The position numbers and the translations under genes are program-made. Shown here in pieces: positions 10,911 through 21,023 of a DNA stretch of 64,000 nt. The DNA is taken from NCBI GenBank assembly GCA_030248215.1, contig JASANG010003184.1, positions 62,001 through 126,000 of the forward strand, read 5' to 3'. The notes beneath the pieces were generated by a model, which was given only the letters and a program-made list of their open reading frames with translations, did not search any database and was not told the origin of the DNA. This DNA comes from Enoplolaimus lenunculus (Eukaryota > Nematoda > Enoplea > Enoplida > Thoracostomopsidae). Every line of letters starts with the position of its first letter. Position 1 is the first letter of the stretch.

Positions 10911-11160
10911 ATGAGTGGATTTAAGACCATCTGTGGAGCGAACCCTCCACCGGACCGAAATAAAGTATGCTTTTATTTGCATTTATTGCTAAAATTGCGT
11001 AGGTACGTGCTTTTTAGTCGCTTCGCTCTCGCAGTATGCTCAATATAAGGCCGCTACTAGATTAGAGAATGCAAAAAAAGATATACGTCGAAAATTATTA
11101 ACAGACAGGGATATCGGACAATCGTTGTTTAAGCGGTTTAGAAACGGTGTAATTGGTTGA
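10911..11160 (+). CDS. Small two-exon gene, 59-aa protein of unknown function
   Basis: Exon 1 is 10911-10964 and exon 2 is 11035-11160, joined in phase 0 across a 70-bp intron with GTATGC donor and TCGCTCTCGCAG acceptor. The predicted protein begins MSGFKTICGANPPPDRNK and continues with a basic, helix-prone stretch (AATRLENAKKDIRRKLL) ending FKRFRNGVIG. There is no signal peptide or membrane segment, and about a quarter of residues are Lys or Arg. I do not recognise the family. An upstream ATG at 10903 opens a four-codon frame, so either initiation is leaky or the reading continues upstream from an acceptor at CCCCAACAG (10888-10896), which keeps the frame open. If so, this is the 3' end of a longer gene. 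The 5' flank carries a hAT-type MITE. Confidence 0.5.
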
Positions 11161-11198
11161 TTCGTTTGTCAGAGGAAACTTTATTTTTTCCACCCACC

Positions 11199-11212
11199 CC
11201 CCCCCCCCCCCG
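11199..11212 (+). repeat. Poly-C run
   Basis: A C homopolymer of about 14 bases in the presumed 3' flank of the 59-aa gene. Similar C or G runs occur near 14975 and 48773. No function inferred. Confidence 0.6.
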
Positions 11213-11737
11213 ATCGATTAGAAATATTTTATTTTTGACATTATTAATAGTTTTGTGTGCTTCTATTTTTATACTTCACGTGGTAGCCATGTGTGTTTTT
11301 TAAAAAATTTTCTCGAATGTTTACAGTTTATAGGCGTCGTTATTTAAGTAATTATTCGAGACATTCCCTCCATAAAATTTCTGTTAACTTTGGAAGCACG
11401 CGCCTGTTTTGTATAAGGAAGTGTTTTTTGGTCGCTGGCGAAAAGTGTTGCTGCCCGAGATGATTATATTAAACAAGTGGCTTGATCATTATATAGATTT
11501 GTTAGCTGTTGTTTTCATTTTGCAGTTTTGTGAGAGTTTATTACGTTTCACGATGTGGCTTGAAGCCAGTAGCGAATAGAAAGAGACGTGGACGGGAAAG
11601 GGCGTACGAGTACGCTCTCATCCCATCAAAAATTTTTTTTTGTAATAAAACGGGAAAATACCAACCTTACAATGTTTTGATTTCAATAGGTTATGACTTA
11701 GACTTAAACCTAATGCCCAGGATTACCGTTAGATTTT

Positions 11738-11945
11738 AGCTATTGAAACTACACGGTCTGCACGATCATTGTTCGAAGTTTTAAGGACCACACCGGGAAT
11801 CGAACCTCGGCCCTTTTGCGTTCAAGCCAAGCATACTATCACTACACCATGTGTTCGATTGCAACAGCTTCATACTCCGGACTAATGTGCACATGAATGG
11901 CAATATTTGGTTTACATACACTTACCGTAGACATATACCGATATC
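11738..11945 (-). mobile_element. tRNA-derived SINE-like element, copy B
   Basis: On the minus strand it reads: a hairpin-forming leader with GTGCACAT, then a tRNA-like segment at about 11783-11857 (A box TGGTGTAGTGATAG, B box GGTTCGATTCC), then a tail ATCGTGCAGACCGTGTAGT. All three blocks recur at 13955-14155. Both copies share an unusual extra A in the T-stem, which marks a common pseudo-tRNA ancestor rather than two working tRNA genes. The cloverleaf anticodon position here would read TGA. Confidence 0.65.
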
Positions 11946-12168
11946 GCTTAAATATTGTCGGGAAGCGTTTGTCGGTAACTTTTGCCTTATAAGCGGTGGA
12001 AACCGTCAAAAACGTGTAACCGATACGCGTCGAACAGAAAGTTTCGGTAAATTTTTCTTTAGTTGTATATATGCCAAAAATCTCCAGTTGCGTCATGCGC
12101 CGGACTACCGACTTAAAGGTATTTGTTGTACGAACTGTCATTTAAAAGCTTGCTAACCGCTTTCTCGC

Positions 12169-12370
12169 CTCCCATGCACTAGCAGATCTAGAGGGGGCTG
12201 GCAAAAACGTTTTGTAGCAAAATTGTAAGGTCCGTGACCGTACCTTAGAATTTTCCACTTCAAAAAATTATCATCACATATAGGCATAGTATACAGTACA
12301 AATTGTGTTTCATAACTTTTGCCAGCCGGCATCCCTGTCAGAAATTTGTGGATCCGCCGGTGCTCCCAGG
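12169..12370. mobile_element. hAT-like MITE (GGATCCGCCG end family)
   Basis: The body is 12177-12362 and the flanks are CTCCCATG and CTCCCAGG, a 7-of-8 target duplication. The right end GTGGATCCGCCGGTG and the left end CACTAGCAGATCTAGAG are worn inverted repeats. Subterminal GGCTGGCAAAA and TTTTGCCAGCC pair exactly. Minus-strand frames here are not genes. Confidence 0.75.
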
Positions 12371-12889
12371 TGTTGAAATATGAGACCGTATGATAAAAAA
12401 TTTTGGTAAAGTTGCAAATGATTATGGCGATTTGCAACGAAGTCAAATCTGCATCTTAGTGCAATATGACACCGCTGCCCTTGTAGCGTTTGCCGTTGTG
12501 TGACATTTTTCAATACGTCGGTCGCTCAAAAAAGTTTATTTCATTCACTACAAAGATTGTTAACAATTAGGTGGTTTTTTTGCAAGCTAACACCAAAAGC
12601 ACATCGCATATCGGTAGCTACGTATTTTTTGCAAGGTTAGCTATTGCGGACAATATGTTTTGTGGCATACAACTTTTTGTTTTCCGCAGAAATGTGCCGC
12701 ATCTGGTATATATTTGATAATTTACGTTTTTGCGTAGTTTTTATTATTTTCAGTCACCGACTTATTAAGCCCTGACATGCTTGTCCGTTTTGTGCACATG
12801 GAGCATAGTGCAATGCACTGTGGGTATGCTAACCGGCTGTATATGTGTCGACATAGAATCGACGAGAAAAACCGTTTGAGAGACCGGCT

Positions 12890-13000
12890 GCGTAGCGCAG
12901 TGGTAGAGCGTTCGCTTTAGTAATTCGTAGGTCGCTAGTTTAAAACCGCCCCGTATGCCTGCTTTTCCAGTTGCATAGAAGAAAAGTGTGAAAGTCTCGC
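12890..13000 (+). pseudogene. tRNA-like pseudogene segment
   Basis: The A-box region GCGTAGCGCAGTGGTAGAGC is a textbook tRNA D-arm, but the anticodon stem does not pair and the T-arm (CTAGTTTAAAACCG) has lost the B-box consensus. The downstream GAAAAGTGTGAAAGT resembles the tail of the tRNA-bearing elements at 27466 and 58127, so it is probably an old transposon-linked tRNA-derived segment. Confidence 0.5.
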
Positions 13001-13036
13001 TCCGTCCTACTTAAACTGACAAAATAATGCTAAAAG

Positions 13037-13482
13037 CTGTACTGACCCGAATAAGAGGGGGGACTGATTTATTTAGCCTCTCCAGAGAGTACCCCCCTTG
13101 TTATTCGGTTACGGACCGTTATTTATTTTTAACCCACGCTCCGCCACCCCTCGTTACTGATATATATCCGGTACTGCAACTATCCGTTGAATTAAATGTT
13201 TGTGTTGTGTCAATAGCTTGAGCGATAATGCAAGGTTATACGTTGGAATGTACTTTCAAAACTTAAATACGCTTTAAAGTTTCGAAGTCAAATTATGTGA
13301 ACCCGGAGTGATTTATGCGCTAGAATTAGGGATATATAATTGACATTTATGGACTCTAATTAAGGTTTAAGGACTCTATCCGCTTACGTACTCTTATTAG
13401 GGCTACCGACTCCAATTGATTTGGGACTCATATATAATGGGGACCCCCTCTTATTACCCCCCTCTTATTCGAATCAGTACAG
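13037..13482. mobile_element. TA-flanked MITE, CCCGAATAAGAGGGG family, copy 2
   Basis: CTGTACTGACCCGAATAAGA and its reverse complement, worn by two or three changes (TTATTCGAATCAGTACAG), bound 446 bp. The right side is followed by TA. Subterminal G and C runs pair. The interior matches copy 1 through GCCTCTCCAGAGAGTAC and TTAATTAAAGG-type blocks. Confidence 0.85.
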
Positions 13483-13799
13483 TATGTTTGTTACCCGCAC
13501 ACTTAATACAAGGAGTTTGAAGTCAATCACATACATAGTACTTTTATCGTAACTATGATTTGCCATTACGTAGTGTAGTAGCTTTTGGATGACATGGTAT
13601 ATTTAGGTAAATTTTCTTCAATCATCGCATACCGGAAACATTGCTTTTAGTTCTGCTCGTAGTTTGTGAATGACATTCTATTTATTCTGTTCTTATAAAA
13701 TCTGAGTAAATCGTAGTCGAACAGCGGAAACCGTTTCATTGTACGTCAAAACTTCATTCATTGAAAGGTTTTAAACTTGCGTATTTGTTTTGTGATTGC

Positions 13800-13912
13800 A
13801 CGGAGCCGAGATGGAAAGTCTCGGTCTCGGCAAGTCTCTGTATTTCGCAGATGTTGGTCTCGGTCTCGGTGGCTCAATCTCGGTTTTTTGAGTCTCGGCG
13901 GTAATCGATACT
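13800..13912 (+). repeat. GTCTCGG-rich patch
   Basis: Repeated TCTCGG/GTCTCGGTCTCGG units (for example around 13822, 13857 and 13895). It resembles the low-complexity ends of an unclassified transposon. No boundary found. Confidence 0.35.
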
Positions 13913-13954
13913 TTAAAAACAATTCAACTTAAAAGTTTCAACGTTTTGAAGATT

Positions 13955-14155
13955 GTCGGTATATGTGCACGTAAGTGTATGTAAAGCAAATGTTGCCATT
14001 CCTGTGCACATATACCGGTACAAGAAGTTGTTGCAACGGCCACGTGGTGTAGTGGTAGCATACTTGGCTCGAGCGCAAGCGGGCCGAGGTTCGATTCCCG
14101 GCGTGGTCATTAACTTTGGCAAAACTTCAAACAGGGGTCGTGCAGACCGTATAGT
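13955..14155 (+). mobile_element. tRNA-derived SINE-like element, copy A
   Basis: The leader forms a hairpin (GGTATATGTGCAC at 13958 against GTGCACATATACC at 14009). The tRNA-like part is 14036-14109: acceptor arms GGCCACG and CGTGGTC pair, the D-arm GTGTAGTGGTAGCAT is good, and the loop CTCGAGC would give anticodon CGA, but the variable loop is short and the T-stem has a bulged A. Pol III A and B boxes are both present. The tail matches copy B at 11738-11945. Confidence 0.65.
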
Positions 14156-14159
14156 ACCA

Positions 14160-14828
14160 ACAAAGATGTTTTAAATGCGCATTTTCCGAGTCGAGTAATT
14201 TGTTTCACTGTATCTCCAGAAGTTTTAAGCTCAAACAATTGTTTGCTGGATAACATCGTTTAATAATCGGGCAAACACAAAAGTTTTTTTTATAAAATTG
14301 GCAACACTTTTTTTGCATATTGAGTTTTTTATTTCCTAGGCAAACGCAATCCCAGCTTTCTGTTAGCAAAAGACGGCTTGCTGTCATCCTATTTGCTACT
14401 ACGAACGATAACTACGTATATTCGTGTAGCTATGTAAATATGGTAGCGAAATAAGCAACTATTTTATTATCTTTTGCCAGCAAAACCATAGTTAGTCAAC
14501 GAAAGAGGCATAAAATTACTTGTATTTTTACGGCTCGCATAACGGTTCCAAGTTAGGATTTAGGATATGGCAACTATATTAAAGTAGAATTCAAACGGAT
14601 TGCACAAGACACATGTTCGCCTTTTGTCGACCTCTCCGTAGGCCCCTGTTTACAAATGATCATATCTCGGATTTTGCCAGCATTTTGCTTAAAGGACGGT
14701 GACAGCAAGCTTATGCGGTTTGCTGGTAGTCGATTTGTCTCGGCTAACATTTGGTTTTGAGCTGAAATATACTTTTTCAAAACCATTTTATGACCATGGT
14801 ACTTTTGGCACACTAGCAGCTAGCAGCT
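14160..14828. other. No gene seen
   Basis: AT-rich, with no exon that has both splice context and protein-like composition. The minus-strand frames at 14205-14387 and 14574-14813 show nothing recognisable. Confidence 0.35.
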
Positions 14829-14830
14829 CG

Positions 14831-15042
14831 GGACCGTAGCTAGAAGGAGGCCAGGTTGGCACAGCCCACCTGGACCTGAAAGAATTTTGCCACCACCTCC
14901 CTGAAAAATTTTCAACTTTGCTTATAAATCATCGAAAACCCATGTATGCCCATCGTGAAAATCTGTTAGCGCCCCCCCCCCCCCAGTAAAGGTTGAAAAT
15001 GTTAGCGCCCCCCCACTAAAGGTGAGCTGGCTACGGGTCTGT
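14831..15042. mobile_element. GGCCCGTAGC-family MITE with internal duplication
   Basis: The left end GGGACCGTAGCTAG and the right end GAGCTGGCTACGGGTC are worn inverted repeats. CTTATAAATCATCGAAAACC and a C-rich core match other copies. A segment with a C run followed by AGTAAAGGTTGAAAATGTTA is partly duplicated close to the right end. Confidence 0.55.
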
Positions 15043-15044
15043 AG

Positions 15045-16602
15045 TAGCTACGTTCAAAGTGCCAGAGCATGAACGTAGTTTTATCTAGTTTCGACGTTTT
15101 GTACACTCACGGATTTTGTCAGCATTATGGGCACATTTTCTGTTTGACGCCTAATATTCTTCGGACACACATATTTTGTATTATGATAATATAAAGGGTT
15201 TTTAGTGTTCCACGGACATGTTAGGTTGTTTGTTCTATCGTGGTTTTTTGGGCTTTGCAAAATAGAATTATTGAAGCAGTTATATATGGTTGGGCTGTGA
15301 TTTGGTTTCGTGAAATCCGTTAATCAGAACCGCATAGAAGGTGAGGGATAGAACGGATATATTCCTTCATGCAATTGTACGGAATGCAAGAATACGCAAG
15401 CACAATTTGTATGCTTTAGATTACCCTCGATCCATAGCGGTCTAAGAATTATCTCGCTCACAGTTTAAAATAATTCCGGTCCATGGTGGTCAAAAATTAT
15501 TTCGCTCGCTGTATTTCTTCAGAAAGACCTTCACATATCAGTTTATTCTTCATAAATCAAATCCTGGTAATGGCACTGCTTGCCATTTTGGAGACTATGA
15601 AATGTACCGGTTATTGATTTGACTAGCAGGTGAATGTTCGTTTTTTGACACACCATTTCAACGGTTCTATTTTCTGGTTCAGTACGATTACGCTTCGTGG
15701 TTCTATCACTCTTAACCACCTTGTGAGAGTTTTACTTTTGGATTGAGTATTAATTGAAGTAATATTCAATTGTTCATTGCCCTGCGGTTTTTAATAAACA
15801 AAATTTGATATTTTTTGTGATCCGGGTGCTCCGTTGTGTCGTGAAAATTTCACAGAGGGCTATTTTTTTGAAGAAATTTCCCACGGGATTATAAAAGATA
15901 AATCACAATCACAAATTCACACGCATTATTGTAGTACTTGTCGGGGCGACAAGTTGCTGGAGTCGACCGAAATGTTGCGTGTGCGAGTGGACGGTCGACA
16001 TGTCGTCAGGGCGATGATTTGTTGTAGATTCGAAATAAATGGTTCATTTTTGGCATTTTTTGTGTCTATTAATTTTAGATATGTTCCGCATTATTGCGTT
16101 ATTATTCTTACCTTTAACGTTATGATTATTTGTCAATATAACGCGTCAACGCTGTCTTATTCAATTAAATTGTGTACTTGCTGGTCTTCATTGAAAGTTA
16201 TCTGTTTTGGTGTTTGTGAACTTGCAGTTCGTCGCGATACTGCACTTCATTGCGTAGTTTAAAGCTAAGAACAACAAACAATTTTTGCATTAAAATAGTT
16301 TTAAGCAATTTTTTTTGCAAAACAATCATTACATTCTACTGCACCTGCACAACTTGATTTCAATTGAAGTTTGCCGATATCGACCTCATCAGTTTAACTT
16401 TTTGTTTGGTATATTTTGAGTCAAATTACTCTGGTACAAATATTTGACTTCGATTCAACTTTCAACTGAACGTTTGGCTCATCTCGTACGCAAAAGGTTA
16501 TTATTATTACTACTGGTGTAAATCGTTCACTTATATTGGCAACAAGGTCGCTGATTTATAGCGAATCAACGTTTCGAGCGTGAAAAATAACGTCAACAAA
16601 AT
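15045..16602. other. No supported gene; one open stretch of unknown status
   Basis: The plus frame from 15798 to 16262 is open, and its first part (CDPGAPLCRENFTEGYFF, later HYCSTCRGDK) has a protein-like look with a Cys pair. The second half turns into AT-rich hydrophobic translation, there is no ATG start, and I recognise no family. It could be an exon or a transposon scrap. Confidence 0.3.
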
Positions 16603-16760
16603 TTGAAAATTGGCCACTTGGAAGCAGTGAGCGAAGAAAACTTGACAAAGTACGTATCTCTTGAAACATCTGAAACCGACCAATCAGATTTGGGTCAAAT
16701 TTTCTTGAAAATATTATTTGATTCATTCATCGAATTGAACAAAACTAACCAACCACAATT

Positions 16761-16768
16761 CAGCAAGA
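16761..16768 (+). promoter_or_regulatory. Probable spliced-leader acceptor before the three-exon gene
   Basis: ACAATTCAG is followed by five bases, CAAGA, and then the ATG. Short spacing between an AG acceptor and the start codon is the usual layout of trans-spliced nematode genes. The same 5-nt spacing is seen at two other genes in this window. Confidence 0.45.
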
Positions 16769-18014
16769 ATGGCAAGCATTCAGCTGAACAGCTTTTCTGC
16801 GGCGCGGATTGGTCAACGTGTAGAGCAGTTTCAAGGAGCGGCGACTGGCGGCGGACGTAGTGGCGCTGTGGATCGATGCCGTTCGATGTCTCCTTCGCGA
16901 TATTTGGAGCCACGCAACAACAGCGGTGGAATTGGTGGAGCACTTCAGCATGGCGGACTCAGTGGTGAACGTGGTGTGTTTGACGGGCAGCAGATAAACA
17001 GTACGGAGCGATGTATTAAAAGTAAGTTGTTTCTCAGCGTATATATTGTCTTTATCATACTGCCACAAAGGTTTAGAGTTTGTAACCCTAGTTTAGCTGT
17101 AATAACATGTTGCTTAGGCCAAGGTTGTTAGGACGCGATTTTTAACTAATACGAGCCCCAATCCCCACGTACGAGATGAGACACCCTTGTATTGTCGTAA
17201 CCGCGGTCGCGGCAGCTTGTTCAAAAACAGGGGGGCATATGTGGGGCACAATATATAATAGCAGATCGCGAACGAAGCGAGCTATTAGCCAAATAAGCGG
17301 GGATAAGTACAAAATTTTTCAAAATCCGATTATGGATCCGTTATGCCGAATACCTATCTCCCGGGGGGAGACGCAGCCGAGCCATTGGAAACACGTTATG
17401 CGACTGATTTTTGTTTGAGATATATTTATCATTGTTTATTCTTACTTGCAGCCAATGTTTGAATTAGCTGTTAAATTACGCAAAAAATACTATATTTTTC
17501 TAGGTTTGGACAGTTTGGGTCTGAATCATGCGATCAGTATGGCAATTTGCAGCGCAGTAAAACCGTTTTCTGATACAATGAGCGCGTTGCGACGTAATGG
17601 TGTTCCTCAAATTGTGCAAGAAGGTACGTGTTATAACTGCAACAGGCACCAGCAGAGGCGTTAAGATACGCTACAGAGGTAAAAAAACTTCTCGAGTGCT
17701 ACGCTCGCTTGCAGTAGTGGAATTTCTTACTAATTTGTACCAAAAGCGGATAAAGTTGAATGGTGCTTTGTCTATAGACACGTTTGTATTGTTTGCTACA
17801 AAGACTAATCGCAAGCAATCAGTATATTTATTATTTATTTATTTTTTATTTATTTAATTTATTTTTATTTAATTTGTTTTTTATTTACTTTAATTTTTTA
17901 TTTAATTTATTTTTTATTTAATTTATTTTTTAATTTTTAGTGTCTTCGAAACCATGGTCAACCACTGATACTGGAATATCCGCGTGTTCGATGCAAAACG
18001 AATCGAAGGATTGA
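16769..18014 (+). CDS. Three-exon gene, 148-aa protein of unknown function
   Basis: Exons: 16769-17021, 17504-17623 and 17941-18014. Both introns are phase 1 and have good signals (GTAAGT with ATTTTTCTAG; GTACGT with AATTTTTAG after a long T-rich tract), and the frame stays open to a TGA at 18012. Residues 1-84 are Gly/Ser/Arg-rich and probably disordered (for example SPSRYLEPRNN). Residues 85-125 look like an amphipathic, folded segment (LDSLGLNHAISMAICSAV). The tail is polar (STTDTGISACSMQNESKD). No signal peptide or membrane span. AAAATAAAATGAAAAATAAT about 40 nt after the stop supplies poly-A signals. I cannot assign a family. Matching splice phases and protein-like composition make a real gene likely. 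Confidence 0.7.
17819..17937 (+). repeat. ATTT-rich low-complexity tract in intron 2
   Basis: Imperfect TTTA/ATTT tandem sequence filling the 3' half of the second intron of the 148-aa gene and running into its polypyrimidine tract and acceptor at 17940. Confidence 0.75.
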
Positions 18015-18654
18015 AATGGAACCGTTCAGAAAAGAATATGAAACATTAAAAATAAAATGAAAAATAATACAAAAATTTTTGTTTTTTTATTTTGTAGTTG
18101 TAGTTTGTAACAAAATCATATCGGTCACATTTATTGTTGAGGCTGAGTAGGAAATGTTAAGTGGGTCATGAATTTTGGGACATTGTTTGCCGAAATTATT
18201 GACCGCTGCGGCGTCTTGAATCGTTTTAATAATTTTGTTTTTAACCAAAATTTAAATGGTTGGATGTAGTTATACATACGTTGTTGTTGATGATCTAAGA
18301 TTTATATTTCAATGAATTTGTGATTTAAGCGGCATGAAATTCAGTCTAGCGAAAGAGAATTCCGCAGTGGGTAAATAATATATCGCAGAATTTCCGGCAT
18401 TAGTGTAACGGAAACCGATTTCAAATAGAAACGGATATCTGTTTGAATTTTTATCAAATTTTTGCGAACTTTTCTTGGATTATTCAAAAATCTAATGTTT
18501 CGTTTTAAATACATGGAAAGATAATGTTATTTATCGCTGGTGTAGCCATGTTTTAATTTAGGGAGGGTACAGCTTCCAGATTAAAGTAGAAGAAAATGTT
18601 TTGACCCTCCGGATTTCGGATGTTGTTCCGAAGTCTTTCTGAGAAGGGGGTTCG

Positions 18655-18815
18655 TGTCTGTTCAGAAATTTTCCAAGGTGATATATATTTGTTCAATCCG
18701 TTTCCTTGTATATGCTTGTCCTGAAGTATTCATGTGAAGTCGATTCTTGTCTGTTCAGAACCTTTCGAAGGGGATATATATTTGTTGTATTCGTTTCCTT
18801 GTATATGCTCCTGTC
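18655..18815 (+). repeat. Two direct repeats, period about 93 bp
   Basis: GTCTGTTCAGAAATTTTCCA at 18657 and GTCTGTTCAGAACCTTTCGA at 18750 begin two units that both continue GATATATATTTGTT and CGTTTCCTTGTATATGCT. This is a diverged tandem duplication, and the small frames across it are not convincing genes. Confidence 0.65.
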
Positions 18816-19306
18816 TGCACGAAACACATTCGCCACAACACATCACGCTGAATCTACCCAGCTTTGCGCTGGTTTTTACTCGCAGAACGTTTATGCAACG
18901 CTTTCACAAATTATGAGTTACTATTAAAAATTTGCTTATATTTCGTTTATATTTAATACACAGTATTTTTATTCTTTTAATATAGTTTATGCATTGCAAT
19001 ATTTGCAATGATCGATGATCCACTTATTTGCAGTTTGTTTTGTTCAACAAAAGCAATTTGAGCTAAATATTTCGTTCATAGGAAGTCGATCGTATCGAAT
19101 AGACAAAAATATTCAACTTTAATTCTGGAAGCCACAAATTGCAGCTGCGAGTATTGTGGTTCTCCTGTACGGTACATTGTGTTTTTGGGAGCTGATTACA
19201 CTGCTAATGCCCCCAAATGTTACGATAAATAATATTTTAGCATTAAGGTATAATGGATGTGTTTCGTTTTAGCTTACAAAGTATGATAGCATTTTTTCAA
19301 GTATTT

Positions 19307-19612
19307 GGCCAATGTATGAAACAGTGCCGTAACAGTAGTATAAGCATATTCCGGCCCATATATAGATCAGGGACGGAGAGTTTTGTGTGGGACTAGAATA
19401 TAGCAAGCTTAATCATTAGACTAATTTTTTTGCTTGGCTTAGGCCTAGGCTTAGGAATATGCTTATAATACTGTTCCGCCCATGTTCTTTACATTGGCCC
19501 ATATTCCTATGCCCAACCGGAAGAATAAGCTTATGCTTTAGCCTAAGCCTAAGCAAAAAAATAGTCTAAAGCTTAAGCTAAAAACGTTCTTCCTCTGATG
19601 TTTACATGGGCC
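19307..19612. mobile_element. TTAGGC-bearing hAT-like MITE, interrupted by a second copy of itself
   Basis: The outer element runs from GGCCAATGTATGAAACAG to TTTACATGGGCC, the family termini. Its own interior (CCGTAACAGTAGTATAAGCA on the left; CCTAAGCCTAAGC and TAGTCTAAAGCTTAAGC on the right) is split by a complete younger copy at 19353-19499. Confidence 0.8.
19345..19507. mobile_element. Younger TTAGGC-bearing MITE nested in the same family
   Basis: The body is 19353-19499 (147 bp), flanked by perfect 8-bp duplications CATATTCC at 19345-19352 and 19500-19507. The termini are GGCCCATATATAGATCAG and its inverted partner ending TTTACATTGGCC. It contains GGCTTAGGCCTAGGCTTAGG. Removing it restores the interior of the surrounding copy, so the order of the two events is clear. 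Confidence 0.9.
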
Positions 19613-19689
19613 CAAAGTTTTGTAAGCCTAGGTTTACAGCTGTACCCTAAACTTAAAGTATACTCCACCAAATATTGTAACTTAGTGCT

Positions 19690-21020
19690 CAAACGGCACG
19701 GAGCGATGTGCACATTTGTTCAATAATAGAATGTGTTCATATTTTTGTGGAAAAGATAACTCGTGGTTAAAATGTTGTGACTATTGACGAAACTACTACT
19801 GCTTGCTTGAGTATGTATTATCTCGGTCATGCTTCTGAAATTAAGCGTTTATTTTTCAATTCAGCTCCAGTATTTAGGCCACACACCTTTAACAGATGTC
19901 AGCCATTTTTGCGGGCTTTAAGTTCATTACTTCAAGAATTATAGTTTTAAGACTTAATATGCTGCTGCTACTATAGTTAAAATTATACATTGAGTAGCGG
20001 ATGATGTTCTGTACTTACTTAAGTGAATTTTAGATCCAAAAAGCATTTACTATGTAAAATCTCCACAAGACGTGAAAACATCGCCAAGCTCCCATAGCTG
20101 CGGACTCCGCGGAGTGGTGATGGCAACTAACTCCTTGCCATGTGACAGAAATTCGAATAGCAACTTGAAATTACATCTCGGATGAAGCTGAAAATACTTC
20201 TATTGCAAAGTTAAGCTGAAACATCAGCCAAAAATCAGAACGGATGCGTATGTAGCAACCGCGCTTAACTTTTTGCGTGCGGACACCCGCACCATCTCGA
20301 TTCCTTGGGACATGCCCCTCTTGGGCCGTCCAGTGGCGCACACAAAATAAATTGTCTTATATTCAAAAATTATTGTGTGGAATTTAGACAATAACGTCTT
20401 TAATACGTGTGATGCCAATGGACCAAAAAATATTAAAGCTTTCGTACTCTTTTCAAACACATTTAAAGTTCAGGTTTAACCGTTACAAAAATGGGAAGAT
20501 AAATTACAATAATAGCTGCACACTGCACACAAAACGGTGTTGAAATTTCAAGTCCTACTTTCTTAAATTTTCAACACAAATGTCTTGTATTTTCGACATT
20601 ATTAGCCTTTAAAAAGCTCAGAAATTCGTGTCTGAAATGGTTAAAACATAATTCAATTTCTTTATTACAATAAGAAATAGTTGTTTTTAATATATTCAAG
20701 AAGAATTTGCTGATTTTAATAATGTATGTAAAAAAATTGCTCCGTTTATATTCGTAGGAGTGCATATAAATAATCGAAATTCAAAGAAATTTCGGGTTCA
20801 GCTCAGGCTCCCCCTACGTAAAGTTATCTCTTGGACATATCTTAGATTGTAGAATTAGGGTATTTGATTGAGCTTTAGCCATCAATTTTGGAGTCGGTTT
20901 TCATGGCAAATAAAATTTCAGAGCTATGTTTCTAAAAAATTGAAAAAATCAACACATATATGTCTGAAGTGGGTATTAAGTGGAAAAGAAAACAGGAGTG
21001 TTTATACTTTTGCTTCCTTG
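19690..21020. other. No gene seen
   Basis: Unannotated AT-rich sequence. The minus-strand frames at 20224-20460 and 20571-20765 show no domain, signal peptide or splice context. Confidence 0.35.
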
Positions 21021-21023
21021 TTC

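Noticed and set aside
14036-14109. A possible functional tRNA gene
   Set aside because: The acceptor and D arms pair, but the T-stem has a bulge shared with the copy at 11783-11857, and both lie in the same longer repeat, so a SINE is the better reading.
15798-16262. Open frame with a protein-like first half (CDPGAPLCRENF, CSTCRGDK)
   Set aside because: No ATG, no clear acceptor, no family match, and the second half is AT-driven hydrophobic translation; noted but not called as a gene.
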